A stretch of 24,833 nt of DNA from Chara braunii (Eukaryota > Streptophyta > Charophyceae > Charales > Characeae): assembly GCA_003427395.1 (NCBI GenBank), contig BFEA01000089.1:399669-424501 (forward strand), written 5' to 3'. Made by a program: the position numbers and the translations under genes. This document shows, one piece after another, positions 10,153 through 17,969 of the stretch. Position 1 is the first letter of the stretch; every line of letters starts with the position of its first letter. Below the pieces are notes generated by a model. It ran no database searches. It worked only from the letters and a program-made list of their open reading frames with translations, and was not told the DNA's origin.

Positions 10153-10203
10153 GAGGGTTCAGCCTCCTGATGAGTCGGTGAAACTCCGACGAAACAGTTT
10201 GTC
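10153..10203 (+). ncRNA. Hammerhead ribozyme motif, copy 2 (starts at cleavage site)
   Basis: Stem I is perfect, GAGG/CCTC with loop GTTCAG. The core CTGATGA (10167-10173) is intact, stem II is perfect, and GAAA (10191-10194) is followed by CAGTTTGTC. The homology begins exactly at GAGGG, the first nucleotide 3' of the predicted scissile bond. The upstream strand of stem III and the GTT triplet are replaced by TA-rich sequence (TACGTAT). As it stands it cannot fold stem III, but it matches the 5' end expected of a self-cleaved RNA. Confidence 0.85.
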
Positions 10204-10567
10204 ACAGCCCCTCGTTTGTTGTCCTCTTCCCTCTCTCTGCCTAGGGTTTATTGGGTAGTTCTGTTTGTGACGATATATGCTACGACTTCGCTAGCTTATT
10301 GCTACGGTTTTTTCCGGTCAGGTCGAGCGGCAGTTGTCGGGGCCGTTACTAGGCGGCCATGTTGTGCCTCTAGTGTCAGCGGCGTGTTTGGAGTGTATTT
10401 TTTGGCTGTGAAAGACCTTTCTTTGTTTCGTGGATGTTTTGCTGGCTTGTGATGGGGTGTGAACCGACAGTCTGTAGAGCTTTCCATCTGGTGTGAGTGA
10501 GTGATAGTCTACTTTGATTTTGGTTAAGGTGGATTATCATTTACAGTGTAATCAGTGAGGGGATTCT

Positions 10568-10627
10568 GCAGATTGTTGAGGGTTCAGCCTCCTAATGAGT
10601 CGGTGAAACTCCGACGAAACAGTTTGT
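10568..10627 (+). ncRNA. Hammerhead ribozyme motif, copy 3 (core mutation)
   Basis: Type III order is seen: stem III strand GCAGATTGT, triplet GTT (10575-10577), stem I GAGG/CCTC with loop GTTCAG, core, stem II GTCGG/CCGAC, GAAA (10616-10619), stem III strand ACAGTTTGT. Stem III makes 9 pairs, three of them G-U. The core reads CTAATGA (10592-10598), a change of the invariant G5 to A that is expected to abolish cleavage. Confidence 0.87.
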
Positions 10628-10992
10628 CACAACCCCTCGTTTGTTGTCCTCTTCTCTCTCTCTGCCTACGGTTTACCGGACAGTTCTGTTTGTTACGATA
10701 TATGCTACGACTTCGCTAGCTTCCTGCTACGGTTTTTTCCGGTCAGGTCGAGCGGCAATGGTCGGGGCCGTTACTGGGCGGCCATGTTGTGTCTCTAGTG
10801 CCAGCGGCGTGTCTGGAGTGTATTTTTTTGCTGTGAAAGACCTTTCTTTGTTTCGTGGATGTTTTGCTGGCTTGTGATGGGGTGTGAACCGACAATCTGT
10901 AAAGTTTTTCATCTGGTGTTGGTGAGTGACACTCCACTTTGATTTTGGTTAAGGTAGATTATCATTTACAGTATAATTAGTGAGGGGATTCT

Positions 10993-11052
10993 GCAGACTG
11001 TTGAGGGTTCAACCTTCCGATGAGTCGGTGAAACTCCGATGAAACAGTTTGT
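10993..11052 (+). ncRNA. Hammerhead ribozyme motif, copy 4 (core mutation)
   Basis: Stem III is well formed (GCAGACTGT with ACAGTTTGT: 9 pairs, two G-U). The triplet GTT is at 11000-11002. Stem I is GAGG/CCTT with one G-U pair. The core reads CCGATGA (11017-11023), changing the conserved U4 to C. Stem II closes with a G-U pair (GTCGG/CCGAT). GAAA is intact at 11041-11044. It is probably inactive because of the core change. Confidence 0.84.
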
Positions 11053-11122
11053 CACAGCCCCTCGTTTGTTGTCCTCTTCTCTCCCTCTGCCTACGGTTTA
11101 CCGGACAGTTTTGTTTGTGACG

Positions 11123-11199
<77 letters not shown>

Positions 11200-11222
11200 G
11201 ACGATATATATATATATATATA
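11123..11222. repeat. (TA)n expansion ending the hammerhead array
   Basis: About 70 bp of nearly pure TA repeat (11125-11195) is followed by a second TTGTGACGATATATA start and more TA to 11222. As at 10090, the expansion begins at the GTGACGATAT site of the unit. Assembly length over such a run is unreliable. Confidence 0.9.
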
Positions 11223-11594
11223 CGCGATTGTTATTTTTTATGTCCACCTGAAAGATCGGTTACGCTACGGCGCACAAACAATACGGTCCGCCGAAAATAT
11301 GAACTACCTCTAAAGAAATTGAGCACACAGCAGTCGTGGTTTTGGCCCCTTGATCGCATACCTGCAACAATGTCATTACGCACGACACATGCGGATGGAC
11401 AGTTGTCAGATGGAGAGGGCCCCACAACCAAAAAATTACGCACGACACATGCGAAAAAAAAAACAAAAAACGAGCATATCAAATACTCATCCATGTTTTA
11501 GCGAAGAACCAAACGGGTAAAATGAACACCAATTCGGAACCATGTGTTTGTCGTGCCGTCTTCAACCATCCCCCACCCCGTCCCCATGTCCCTT
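11223..11594. other. Spacer with a 19-bp direct repeat
   Basis: No gene is seen. The 19-bp sequence ATTACGCACGACACATGCG occurs at 11375-11393 and 11435-11453, 60 bp apart, and is identical in both. An A-rich tract follows at 11453-11470. It may be subterminal sequence of the surrounding transposon, but this is not shown. Confidence 0.5.
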
Positions 11595-13370
11595 TCAGGG
11601 AGCAATTATCGGTTGTCCCACAAACAATATAGAGAGCATTGAGAAACACTGCAGTAGCATGTTGTTCCTGTTGACCATGGTCTTGTTGATTCTGGCCATG
11701 GCATCCACAACACTGCCAGAAAGCTTTTCGGTCTGTCTTTTGGTGGAGTCAATAAGAGTTTGGGCGACGTCTACAAATGTGTCTCCCCTCCCTCCCTTTA
11801 CAGAACCATCGGACGCCGAACGTCTCGAGTGCCCTCTACCCCCACCACTTCATGTAAACTTCGCTCTGTCACTGCTCGTTGTTTGTTTTTCGGCAAGCAG
11901 CACCGATTTCGTCTCCACGGCCCATGCCGTCGTCATCGTTGTTTGTGCTCGACGACCCTCCTTGCAGATTCGCACTCTGCATCACCCCATCACATTGACC
12001 GTCAGCTTTCCTCAACTTCCATTGTAGTTCTTCATAGAACTCGCGTTCGAACATCAATGGAAGTCTCGCCTTCCTTCGCGCATCCCATGTCGTGGTCCAG
12101 TAAGAGGGCACACCAAACTTCTTTTCAAAATCACGGATCTTCTTCGCGCTGTCAAGAAGCCCAAAAAACTTCCTCTCACATTCGTTCACGGCGCGCTCGC
12201 CGAATCCTTTCTCAACGAGTTTTTTCACAATCCACTTATATTCTTCCTTCCTGCTTCTCATCTGTTACCCTCCTTTTCTCTTTTGCTGCATGTAGTTTTC
12301 TTCAAAAAGCAGTTTCAGCAATGCGACGCTCTCAACTGGACTCCAATCAACACCCCGAACTTTGTCATTCCTCGCATTATCTCCGCCACGCCCTTCCCCC
12401 CTTGCCCTTTTGCCCTTCTTCCTCGCATCGTCACCCGCCGCATCATCCATCTTGCTATCGATGGCGAGGTTGACTGTCACACACGTGTACCAGCTATGCC
12501 AGCAGATGCGCCTGCCTACGTATTGCCCATTGTAACGTCCAACTTGTCCACATCCTAATCGACGTTGGCAACTAGTTCATAAGGCTCATCGCCATTGATT
12601 TTGGATTCGCACACATGATGACGACGACCATCATGACTGCTGAATGTAGCATCCGAAGGAATGCGCTGCGCTGCACATCCAACAATTCTTGCAGGAGGCG
12701 CTCTTGCATAGTAGTTCATGGATGTACGTCCACCCACCCCCACATGCATATTCGGTGTAGGGACAATAACGTACGACGTATCCGCAGAGGATGCGGGCAT
12801 CCCAACAGGCAACTCTCCTTCCCCGCTGGGCCCCATGCCCCCTGGTGGTTCTTGCCACTGGCCTCCACGTGACATTCCCCACGCCTAGTAGACAACAGTG
12901 GCCCCATATGATTCTCCACCTTGGTGTGGTCCACAACTGTCACCTTTCGTAAGGAGGGATGTAATGGTTCGAGGCTCTTTCCGCACCCCATATATCGAAG
13001 TGTGCAGGTTCTTGAACGGTGGCAGAGGAGGCACACCATGTGGCATAGGTGATGTGGCCCGTGCGTAAGACAATATTGTGGCAACCGACAATGAGGCATG
13101 ATAACCTGCCACATACGTGGCAAAGGTCGATGGCGGGACATGCGCCATGCTTGTCTCCACAGGCATTGAGGACGGGGACGACGATCGGCGTTGGACAGGT
13201 AGACGATCAGGCTCCATACCTCTGAAACGAAGAGTACACATGTGGCAGTTCAAGGCAGCAGTGCGACCCCTCTCTCTCTCTCTCTCACGCAGTGGTCGCG
13301 ACCACTTGTCGCGAAATGACCGCCCCCTAAAGCGTGTGCAGAGAGTAACTCGAGTACAAGGTCCCAACAC
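11595..13370 (-). pseudogene. Myb/SANT-like (trihelix-type) protein of a Harbinger element, broken
   Basis: In PIF/Harbinger elements a second Myb/SANT-like protein binds DNA and the transposase and helps it reach the nucleus and the ends. Read on the minus strand, an N-terminal Pro/Ser/Gly-rich region (13370-12888) hits TAG at 12887-12885 and continues in frame (AWGMSRGGQWQ...) to 12555. The frame then changes. The conserved domain follows: VDWSPVESVALLKLLFEENY, TAA at 12267-12265, then MRSRKEEYKWIVKKLVEKG, NECERKFFGLLDSAKKIRDF and VPSYWTT. After another shift near 11905 and an in-frame TGA, a C-terminal helix reads GDTFVDVAQTLIDSTKRQTE...MLLQCFSML and ends at 11595. There are at least three stops and two shifts. 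The domain call is good. The extent of the N-terminal part is less certain. Confidence 0.77.
13258..13306. repeat. CT-rich run and 16-bp perfect palindrome
   Basis: A (CT)n run (13270-13286) precedes AGTGGTCGCGACCACT (13291-13306), a perfect palindrome. It lies within the N-terminal coding remnant of the Myb-like pseudogene, where the CT run encodes the RERERER stretch. It may be a chance palindrome and no binding factor is implied. Confidence 0.5.
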
Positions 13371-13385
13371 CCACAGTCGAACGTA

Positions 13386-13465
13386 GCCGCGTTTTCGCGG
13401 CTGATCCGATCGATTTTGCTCCTCCTATTGAAAGGAGAAGCAGGCCGTTCGTTGAAAACGAACGG
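13386..13465. repeat. Three consecutive hairpins
   Basis: AGCCGCG-TTTT-CGCGGCT (13386-13403) is a perfect 7-bp stem. An imperfect hairpin of GCTCCTC... with ...GGAGAAGC follows (about 13418-13441). CCGTTCGTT-GAA-AACGAACGG (13445-13465) is a perfect 9-bp stem. The middle one resembles the GCTTCTCCAAAAGGAGC hairpin at 13930 and 14078, so this segment may be another diverged relative of the SINE body further on. Confidence 0.65.
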
Positions 13466-13692
13466 GCACTTACTAATCTCTATTAATAGAAAGAAAAAGA
13501 AAACAATGAAACCTAACAAAAATCTAAAGCAAAGCTAACAAAAGAAAAAATAAAATAACAAAAATAACAAAACAAAAGAAAAGAAAAATGGCAGCCCGTA
13601 AAAATGGGCGCCTGTCACAACCACTGGGGACTTAAGTGCCCCAGACACTTCACACTGCGCCACATGGCGCTTCACTTTAGTTTTAGTTTTAG
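13466..13692. other. A-rich spacer with small inverted repeats
   Basis: An A-rich stretch (13488-13590) is followed by small inverted repeats: GCCC/GGGC (13594-13609), CTGGGG...CCCCAG (about 13624-13644) and GCGCCA-CA-TGGCGC (about 13657-13670). Three TTTTAG units (about 13678-13692) then lead into the T-run. No gene is seen. Confidence 0.45.
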
Positions 13693-14168
13693 TTTTTTTT
13701 TTTTTTTTCTAACTATACCCGTTGGCTTATGCCAACGGTCACATCATGGCTGAAAGCCACGGTTCTGTCATGCAGGCCCAAGTTCGAATCCTGAGGGATT
13801 CAACGAAAATTTTCAACTTCCCCCCCCCCCCCCCCCTTGCACAAGGGCCAGGCTAATCTGCGCGCGGCTGTTTTCAGCCGTGTGATCTCATCGATCGCAC
13901 GGCTGAAAACGCCGCGCCAGATTGTTGGGCTTCTCCAAAAGGAGCAAGCCTTGTGTCTGTCTCTTATACACATCTAGATGTGTATAAGAGACAGAGGCTA
14001 ATCTGCGCGCGGCTGTTTTCAGCCGTGCGATCTCATCAATCGCACGGCTGAAAACGCCGCGCCAGATTGTTGGGCTTCTCCAAAAGGAGCGAGCCCGAAG
14101 GTGCGGCATGCTGGATTCGATCCCAGTCTCTGTCAGGTGAGAGTTCAATACCATAACCTACCGGGCTA
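13693..14168 (-). mobile_element. Second tRNA-derived SINE-like element, hairpin-rich (contains assembly artefact)
   Basis: The minus strand starts with A box TAGCCCGGTAGG (14168-14157; 11 of 12 to consensus) and B box GGATCGAATCC (14123-14113; 10 of 11). They span 56 nt, the tRNA spacing. The body contains GCTCCTTTTGGAGAAGC and a long imperfect hairpin (CAGCCGTGCGAT against ATCGCACGGCTG, with flanking GTTTTCAGCC/GGCTGAAAAC). It then has a run of 17 G (C-run 13820-13836) and a CCGTTGGC/GCCAACGG hairpin, and ends in 16 A (T-run 13693-13708) followed by CTAAAA repeats. A 38-bp adapter at 13957-13994 splits the body between two near-identical copies of about 95 bp, so true length and copy number are unknown. 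No target duplication was found. Confidence 0.6.
13957..13994. other. Synthetic Nextera mate-pair junction adapter (assembly artefact)
   Basis: CTGTCTCTTATACACATCT (13957-13975) is followed directly by its reverse complement (13976-13994). These are the 19-bp Tn5 mosaic ends joined head to head, exactly the circularisation junction of Nextera mate-pair libraries. It is library-derived, not biological. The sequences on its two sides need not be adjacent in the genome. Confidence 0.97.
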
Positions 14169-14195
14169 GCTCCTATCACGACAGTGATAGGAGCT
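14168..14195. repeat. Perfect 12-bp hairpin with GACA loop
   Basis: AGCTCCTATCAC (14168-14179), loop GACA, GTGATAGGAGCT (14184-14195). It abuts the A box of the SINE-like element on the minus strand and is followed on the plus strand by CTATAAGAAGAGTTTGCCC. The same loop and a similar downstream motif recur at 14702. Confidence 0.75.
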
Positions 14196-14701
14196 GCTTT
14201 TCTATAAGAAGAGTTTGCCCAACCATTATCCCCTATGCCTCACGCCAGGGCTTTGCAGGTCCCGCCTGCTTGTGGCATCGCAGGCCCTGCCCGCCTGCCC
14301 GCGGCCTTGCAGGCCGAGCCGGCAGGCCTTACCCCGTCGGTAGGTCGCGTGGCATTGGCCTATCAGCCCCCTGGCTCGATGCCAACTTCCACGGCCGAGA
14401 CAAAAAAACTCCCCATTCCTTTTGCGCCGTGGCCCTATACCCGGCGCATCCCCCCTTTTTAAATGGAATAGGTATAGTTTTACCGTTCCCACGTCCGCAC
14501 ATACCTGCGGCTTCGACGAAAGCGAAGCATTACCATACACATTCGTTACTCCTGGACGTCACAAGCGCTCGGACGAACGTTCGAAAACTTTGGTCTGTCA
14601 GTCATAGGTCAGGTTTGAATAACTTTTGGCAACCGTCGGTCTCATCAAGTCCTTTAATACAACGCAGAAGTCGAACGACGTCCGACGTTGAAAAACCCCG
14701 A
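14196..14701. other. GC-rich non-coding block
   Basis: Bases 14230-14460 are strongly G+C-rich with repeated CAGGCC/GCCTGC words. Open frames on both strands (14270-14713 plus, 14226-14540 minus) reflect this composition and show no domain. The block is bounded by two hairpins with identical GACA loops, so it may be one inserted unit of unknown type. Confidence 0.4.
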
Positions 14702-14725
14702 CAAATACCCTGACAAGGGTATTTG
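14702..14725. repeat. Perfect 10-bp hairpin with GACA loop
   Basis: CAAATACCCT (14702-14711), loop GACA, AGGGTATTTG (14716-14725). About 50 bp downstream is CTTATAAGAAGTGGGATCTG, similar to the sequence after the 14168 hairpin. Confidence 0.75.
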
Positions 14726-15555
14726 CCCCGACATCGTGAAAATAAGAGGGATTCCAAATTTTGCCTCAAAGTGACCTGCTTATAAGAAGTGGGATCTGCC
14801 CCTAAGAAACGAGCTTGCACAAAAAGATAGTGAAAACAAAGGAAAATAATTCAGGTTATAATTTGGATGAAACATTCATTCATCTTTTTTTTATATGTGT
14901 TATGGTTGATTTATATCACAAGAACGGAGGAAACTTCGATGAGGGTGTAGTACTTTGCGACTTGAAAGGAAAGTTTTTGAGTGATATTTGGGCTTAGACT
15001 CTAAGGATCACTCTATTCGATTTTTCTCTCTCTCTTGTGTATTTTTCTCCCTTTCGTCTTATTTATAAATCCAACCGTAACTTTTTCAATTTATGGAATA
15101 TTTTCTTTAAGAAGTATGGAAGCTTTGTTGACAAGTTTTCAAGTCGAAGGGTTTTATTTTGATGTTTCCTCTACCATTGAATCTTGATGGTCACGCACTT
15201 ACATTTTTTCTTCCTCTCAAACCTAAGGTTCATCGCTGTTTCGTTTTCTCAAGGTATTGTGAGTAGACCAGTTATAGAGAGGTGAAACCCATAGAAAAGG
15301 GGATTAACATGATGACTTTACACTGATGAGTTTTTCGGGTTTATAACCTCGAGTTTGTTGGTTGGAGGAAGCCCAATCTCATAAAGGAGGCCTGATCTTT
15401 GAGCTTCAAGTTTAGGCTTGAGGGGGGGAACATATACTATACCGTCAAATGTTTAGAAATGAGAGAGAACTTCAAAATTTTTTATCACCTTTGCAGAAAA
15501 GCCTCTTTGATATGAGTGATATTTTTTTACTACTCTTACTTAGCGATTGCTATTG
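14726..15555. other. No gene recognised
   Basis: This is AT-rich sequence with only short frames. The purine-rich CTTGAGGGGGGGAAC at 15417-15431 resembles the polypurine tract that precedes a 3' LTR in Copia-type retrotransposons. No integrase, reverse transcriptase or matching LTR is seen, so this remains a weak hint. Confidence 0.35.
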
Positions 15556-15850
15556 GTTTTTCCATAGGATAATAAAGGTTTATATCCTTATGTATTGTGC
15601 AGATAGTACAAATATATATTATGTGGGTTTTTTATTATTTAGGCTTGAACCTATTTGTTAACTTATGGGTTAAAACCTCATTTTCTGTAGGGTAGTCATA
15701 ACAGGGTTTTCCATAGGATAATAAGGTGATATGTCCTCATGTATGTTGCAAATAATAAAAATATATATTGTGAGTTTTTTGTGTGTAGGCTTAAACAAGC
15801 TTGCAAACTTATAAGGCCATAACCTCATTTTGTGTAGAATAGTCAGAATG
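15556..15850. repeat. Two-copy tandem duplication, ~149-bp unit
   Basis: Copy 1 (about 15556-15702) and copy 2 (about 15703-15850) share CCATAGGATAATAA (15562 and 15711), AATATATATT, GTAGGCTT/TTAGGCTT and AACCTCATTTT...GTAG..TAGTCA. Divergence and small indels show the duplication is old. No coding potential is shared. Confidence 0.75.
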
Positions 15851-16538
15851 AAGGTTGAAACCTACCTTGTTGTTAGCCTTTCGCATGTATGATCAAAAAT
15901 ATTGCGATTTCTTACTTGTTCTCTTGTTAGAGCACCAATACCTTTGCCGATTGGTTAAATAGAGGGTGTTAAGTGGGTCTCCAACCTTTGAGGAAGGCCG
16001 AAACAAAACGACAATCACCGATGAGATTTATCAATGGCAGCCATCGTAAGGTCCCACCTCCAATGTTTAAGGAGCTCGAAAAACTGGTAATTTTTCGTAT
16101 TTTCCAAATAGTGGCGGAGTTATTAGTGCTTTAAAGTTGAAGTCGTGGTTAGAATATTATTCTTTTATTCAAGCTTTTGTCAGTGTTACAATATTATCAA
16201 ATATGAATGTTATGTTTATTGAATGCACCCTTAAGTGATGTTGATCAAGAGAGGTATTTTATCAACCCCGTGGCTAGTGTATTTTTTTATAGCAATTTAA
16301 AAGAGAGACTAATTGTAAGATTTAGATTATGTTATGCATTTATCACTTATTTTTATAATGTGATTCCCCATAAATCATCATTTATTGGAGTGGGTTATCC
16401 TTAAAATTTGTTTTATTGATTTCCCCCTCCCCAAAAAAATGACCCTCCCGAATTCATGATCTAAGCATAGTTTTCAGTCCATGGCATTACAATTTTGAAA
16501 TCAAACAAACCAACACAAAATGTTATATTTCTTAATTT
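15851..16538. other. No gene recognised
   Basis: AT-rich sequence. A 65-codon frame at 16207-16404 has no recognisable feature. I see no repeats beyond short A or T runs. Confidence 0.4.
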
Positions 16539-16943
16539 GGGTAGCACGCGTACAATCCACATACACGTATTCCTAAACGCGACATGTTCGCCCGTACCCA
16601 TACTCCCGTACGTGGTAATATGTATAAAAAAAAAAAAAAAAAAAAATCATTGAAAAAAACTAAAAAAAACTTATGTTGTGCAAAACCTTATTTCAAGTAA
16701 CTTTTGTCTAAGACTCATCTCAAAATTTTACACCAAACGTGAGTGAAAAATCAAAGACACAAAAAAGCAAAAAAATTCGAAAAAAAAAAAAGAAAATAAC
16801 CGAAAAAATCAAAAATAAATTGTAATAAATATATGTTATACAGAAACAGGATACAAATGACTTTTGTCTGGATTCATCCCCAAATTCCCAACCAAAGTCG
16901 AATAAGAAATTTAAAATGAAAAAAAAAGTAATATCATCATAAT
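16539..16943 (+). mobile_element. Partial hAT-like element with GTACGTG-rich head
   Basis: The segment opens GGGTAGCACGCGTAC (16539) and contains ACACGTATTCC, ACATGTTCGCCCGTACCCA and CCGTACGTGG. After a run of A (16626-16646) come two diverged copies of the common AT-rich core (TATGTTGTGCAAAA...AACTTTTGTCTAAGACTCAT at about 16672-16720, and again at about 16830-16875). The head matches 18191-18260 in inverse orientation. The other end is not resolved because another element begins at 16944. Confidence 0.55.
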
Positions 16944-17706
16944 CAGTGTCGCCGGCGTTCGGGACGGGCCGAACGCCCGAACCCGAACGCCCGAACGTAC
17001 GGACCCCTTCGAAAGGCGTTCGGCCATTCGGACCGAACGCGGACCAAAAAAAAAAAAAAAAAAAAAAAAAAACTAATTTCGAAAAACAAATATGCCATGG
17101 AGACAAATAAACTAAACAACATTTGCCCGGGCACTATATCAAAATTCTTTACCAAATTTGAATTAAAAATCCAATACCAAAATTAAACATTATGATAAAA
17201 ATAAGAAAAAATAAAAAGAGAATTAAAATGAGTGAGTGTGCCAGCACCTTTTCGACACCACCATATTTGCCGATTTTTAATTATTTTTTGGCATTGGCAA
17301 ATGCCCTGAAAATTTACAGATATGTAGTTAAAATAATCAGTAACTCATTAAAAAAAATTCAAAAAATAATATTTTTTTTTAGGCCCCGAAATAAAGTGAA
17401 AACAAAAAGTTAAAAGTGAAAAAAAAAAACAAAATAGTGAGTGGGCGAGCACGTTTTGACACCCCCATCTTTGACGATTTTTAGTGTTTTTTTGGCTTAG
17501 CAAAATGTTTTCAAAATTTATAGGCGTGTAGGTTACATCATAGAGAACTTACAAAAAAAACATCAGAAAAAAACTTATTTTTAGGCCCCGAAAAAAAATT
17601 TGGCGAGGGCCGAACCTGGAGGTGTTCGGCCCCCGAACGGGACCCCAAACGCCCGAACGTTCGGGGGCCAACTCGGGGGCCCCGAACGTTCAGTCAGGTA
17701 ACCATG
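16944..17706. mobile_element. Non-autonomous hAT-like element, CGAACGTTCG-capped (copy 2)
   Basis: Ends are CAGTGTCGCC (16944-16953) and GGTAACCATG (17697-17706), imperfect inverted repeats of the CAGGGTTGCC type. The flanks ATCATAAT (16936-16943) and ATCATAAA (17707-17714) agree at 7 of 8, an 8-bp target duplication. The left cap GCCGGCGTTCGGGACGGGCC is the reverse complement of the right cap of 4441-5648. The right cap holds ACGCCCGAACGTTCGGG (about 17649-17665). The AT-rich interior contains two modules (about 17180-17395 and 17410-17590) with TCACT...GACACCACCAT and TTTAGGCCCCGAAA. Non-coding and 763 bp, against 1208 bp for copy 1. Confidence 0.8.
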
Positions 17707-17726
17707 ATCATAAATATATATATATA

Positions 17727-17931
17727 CAAGGCTACCAGCCAGACCGCCTGGGTCACCCTATTTTCACGGGCGGCCCGGCCATGCAAGGACTAGGGAAGGT
17801 CCCAGCCAAAAAAAATAAAAAAATAAAAAATCCAAAAAAAAAAAAAAAAAAACTATGTTAAGCAAAAAAATGAAATGAACAACTTTTGTCGTACAGTCAC
17901 ATCGCAATTCTTTACCAAATTTAAAATACAA

Positions 17932-17969
<38 letters not shown>

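Larger units (their letters stand above)
9916..11222 (+). repeat. Array of 425-nt hammerhead-ribozyme monomers (retrozyme/satellite-like)
   Basis: Tandem copies share GGTTAAGGTRGATTATCATT (9916, 10522, 10947), a hammerhead motif, GTCACARCCCCTCGTTTGTT, and a non-coding tail ending ACTTTGATTTT. Measured from predicted cleavage sites, two complete monomers run 10153-10577 and 10578-11002, each exactly 425 nt. The left partial copy is 9916-10089 followed by (TA)n. The right partial copy is 11003-11122 followed by (TA)n, then TTGTGACGATATATA again at 11196-11222. The 78-codon frames inside the monomers recur only because the DNA recurs, and no protein is indicated. One ribozyme per unit and a fixed unit length fit retrozymes, Penelope-type pseudo-LTRs or ribozyme satellites. 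I could not identify a primer-binding site, polypurine tract or target duplication that would decide between them. Confidence 0.85.

Noticed and set aside
10216-10937. Recurrent 60-78-codon frames in the array (for example starting MLSSSLSLPTVYR)
   Set aside because: They repeat only because the DNA unit repeats, they overlap frames on the other strand, and they start inside or beside the ribozyme. No coding signal.
13730-13800. Plus-strand tRNA gene (AGTTCGAATCCTG resembles a T-loop)
   Set aside because: The B-box-like word is good, but T-stem pairing is poor, no acceptor stem closes and no anticodon arm forms. It lies inside the minus-strand SINE-like element.
13888-14154. 88-codon minus-strand open frame
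   Set aside because: It runs through the synthetic 38-bp mate-pair adapter and duplicated flanks, so it is an assembly artefact.
14702-14740. Helitron 3' end (hairpin followed by CTRR)
   Set aside because: The hairpin is perfect but no CTRR terminus follows at the expected 10-12 nt, and no RepHel-like sequence is present.
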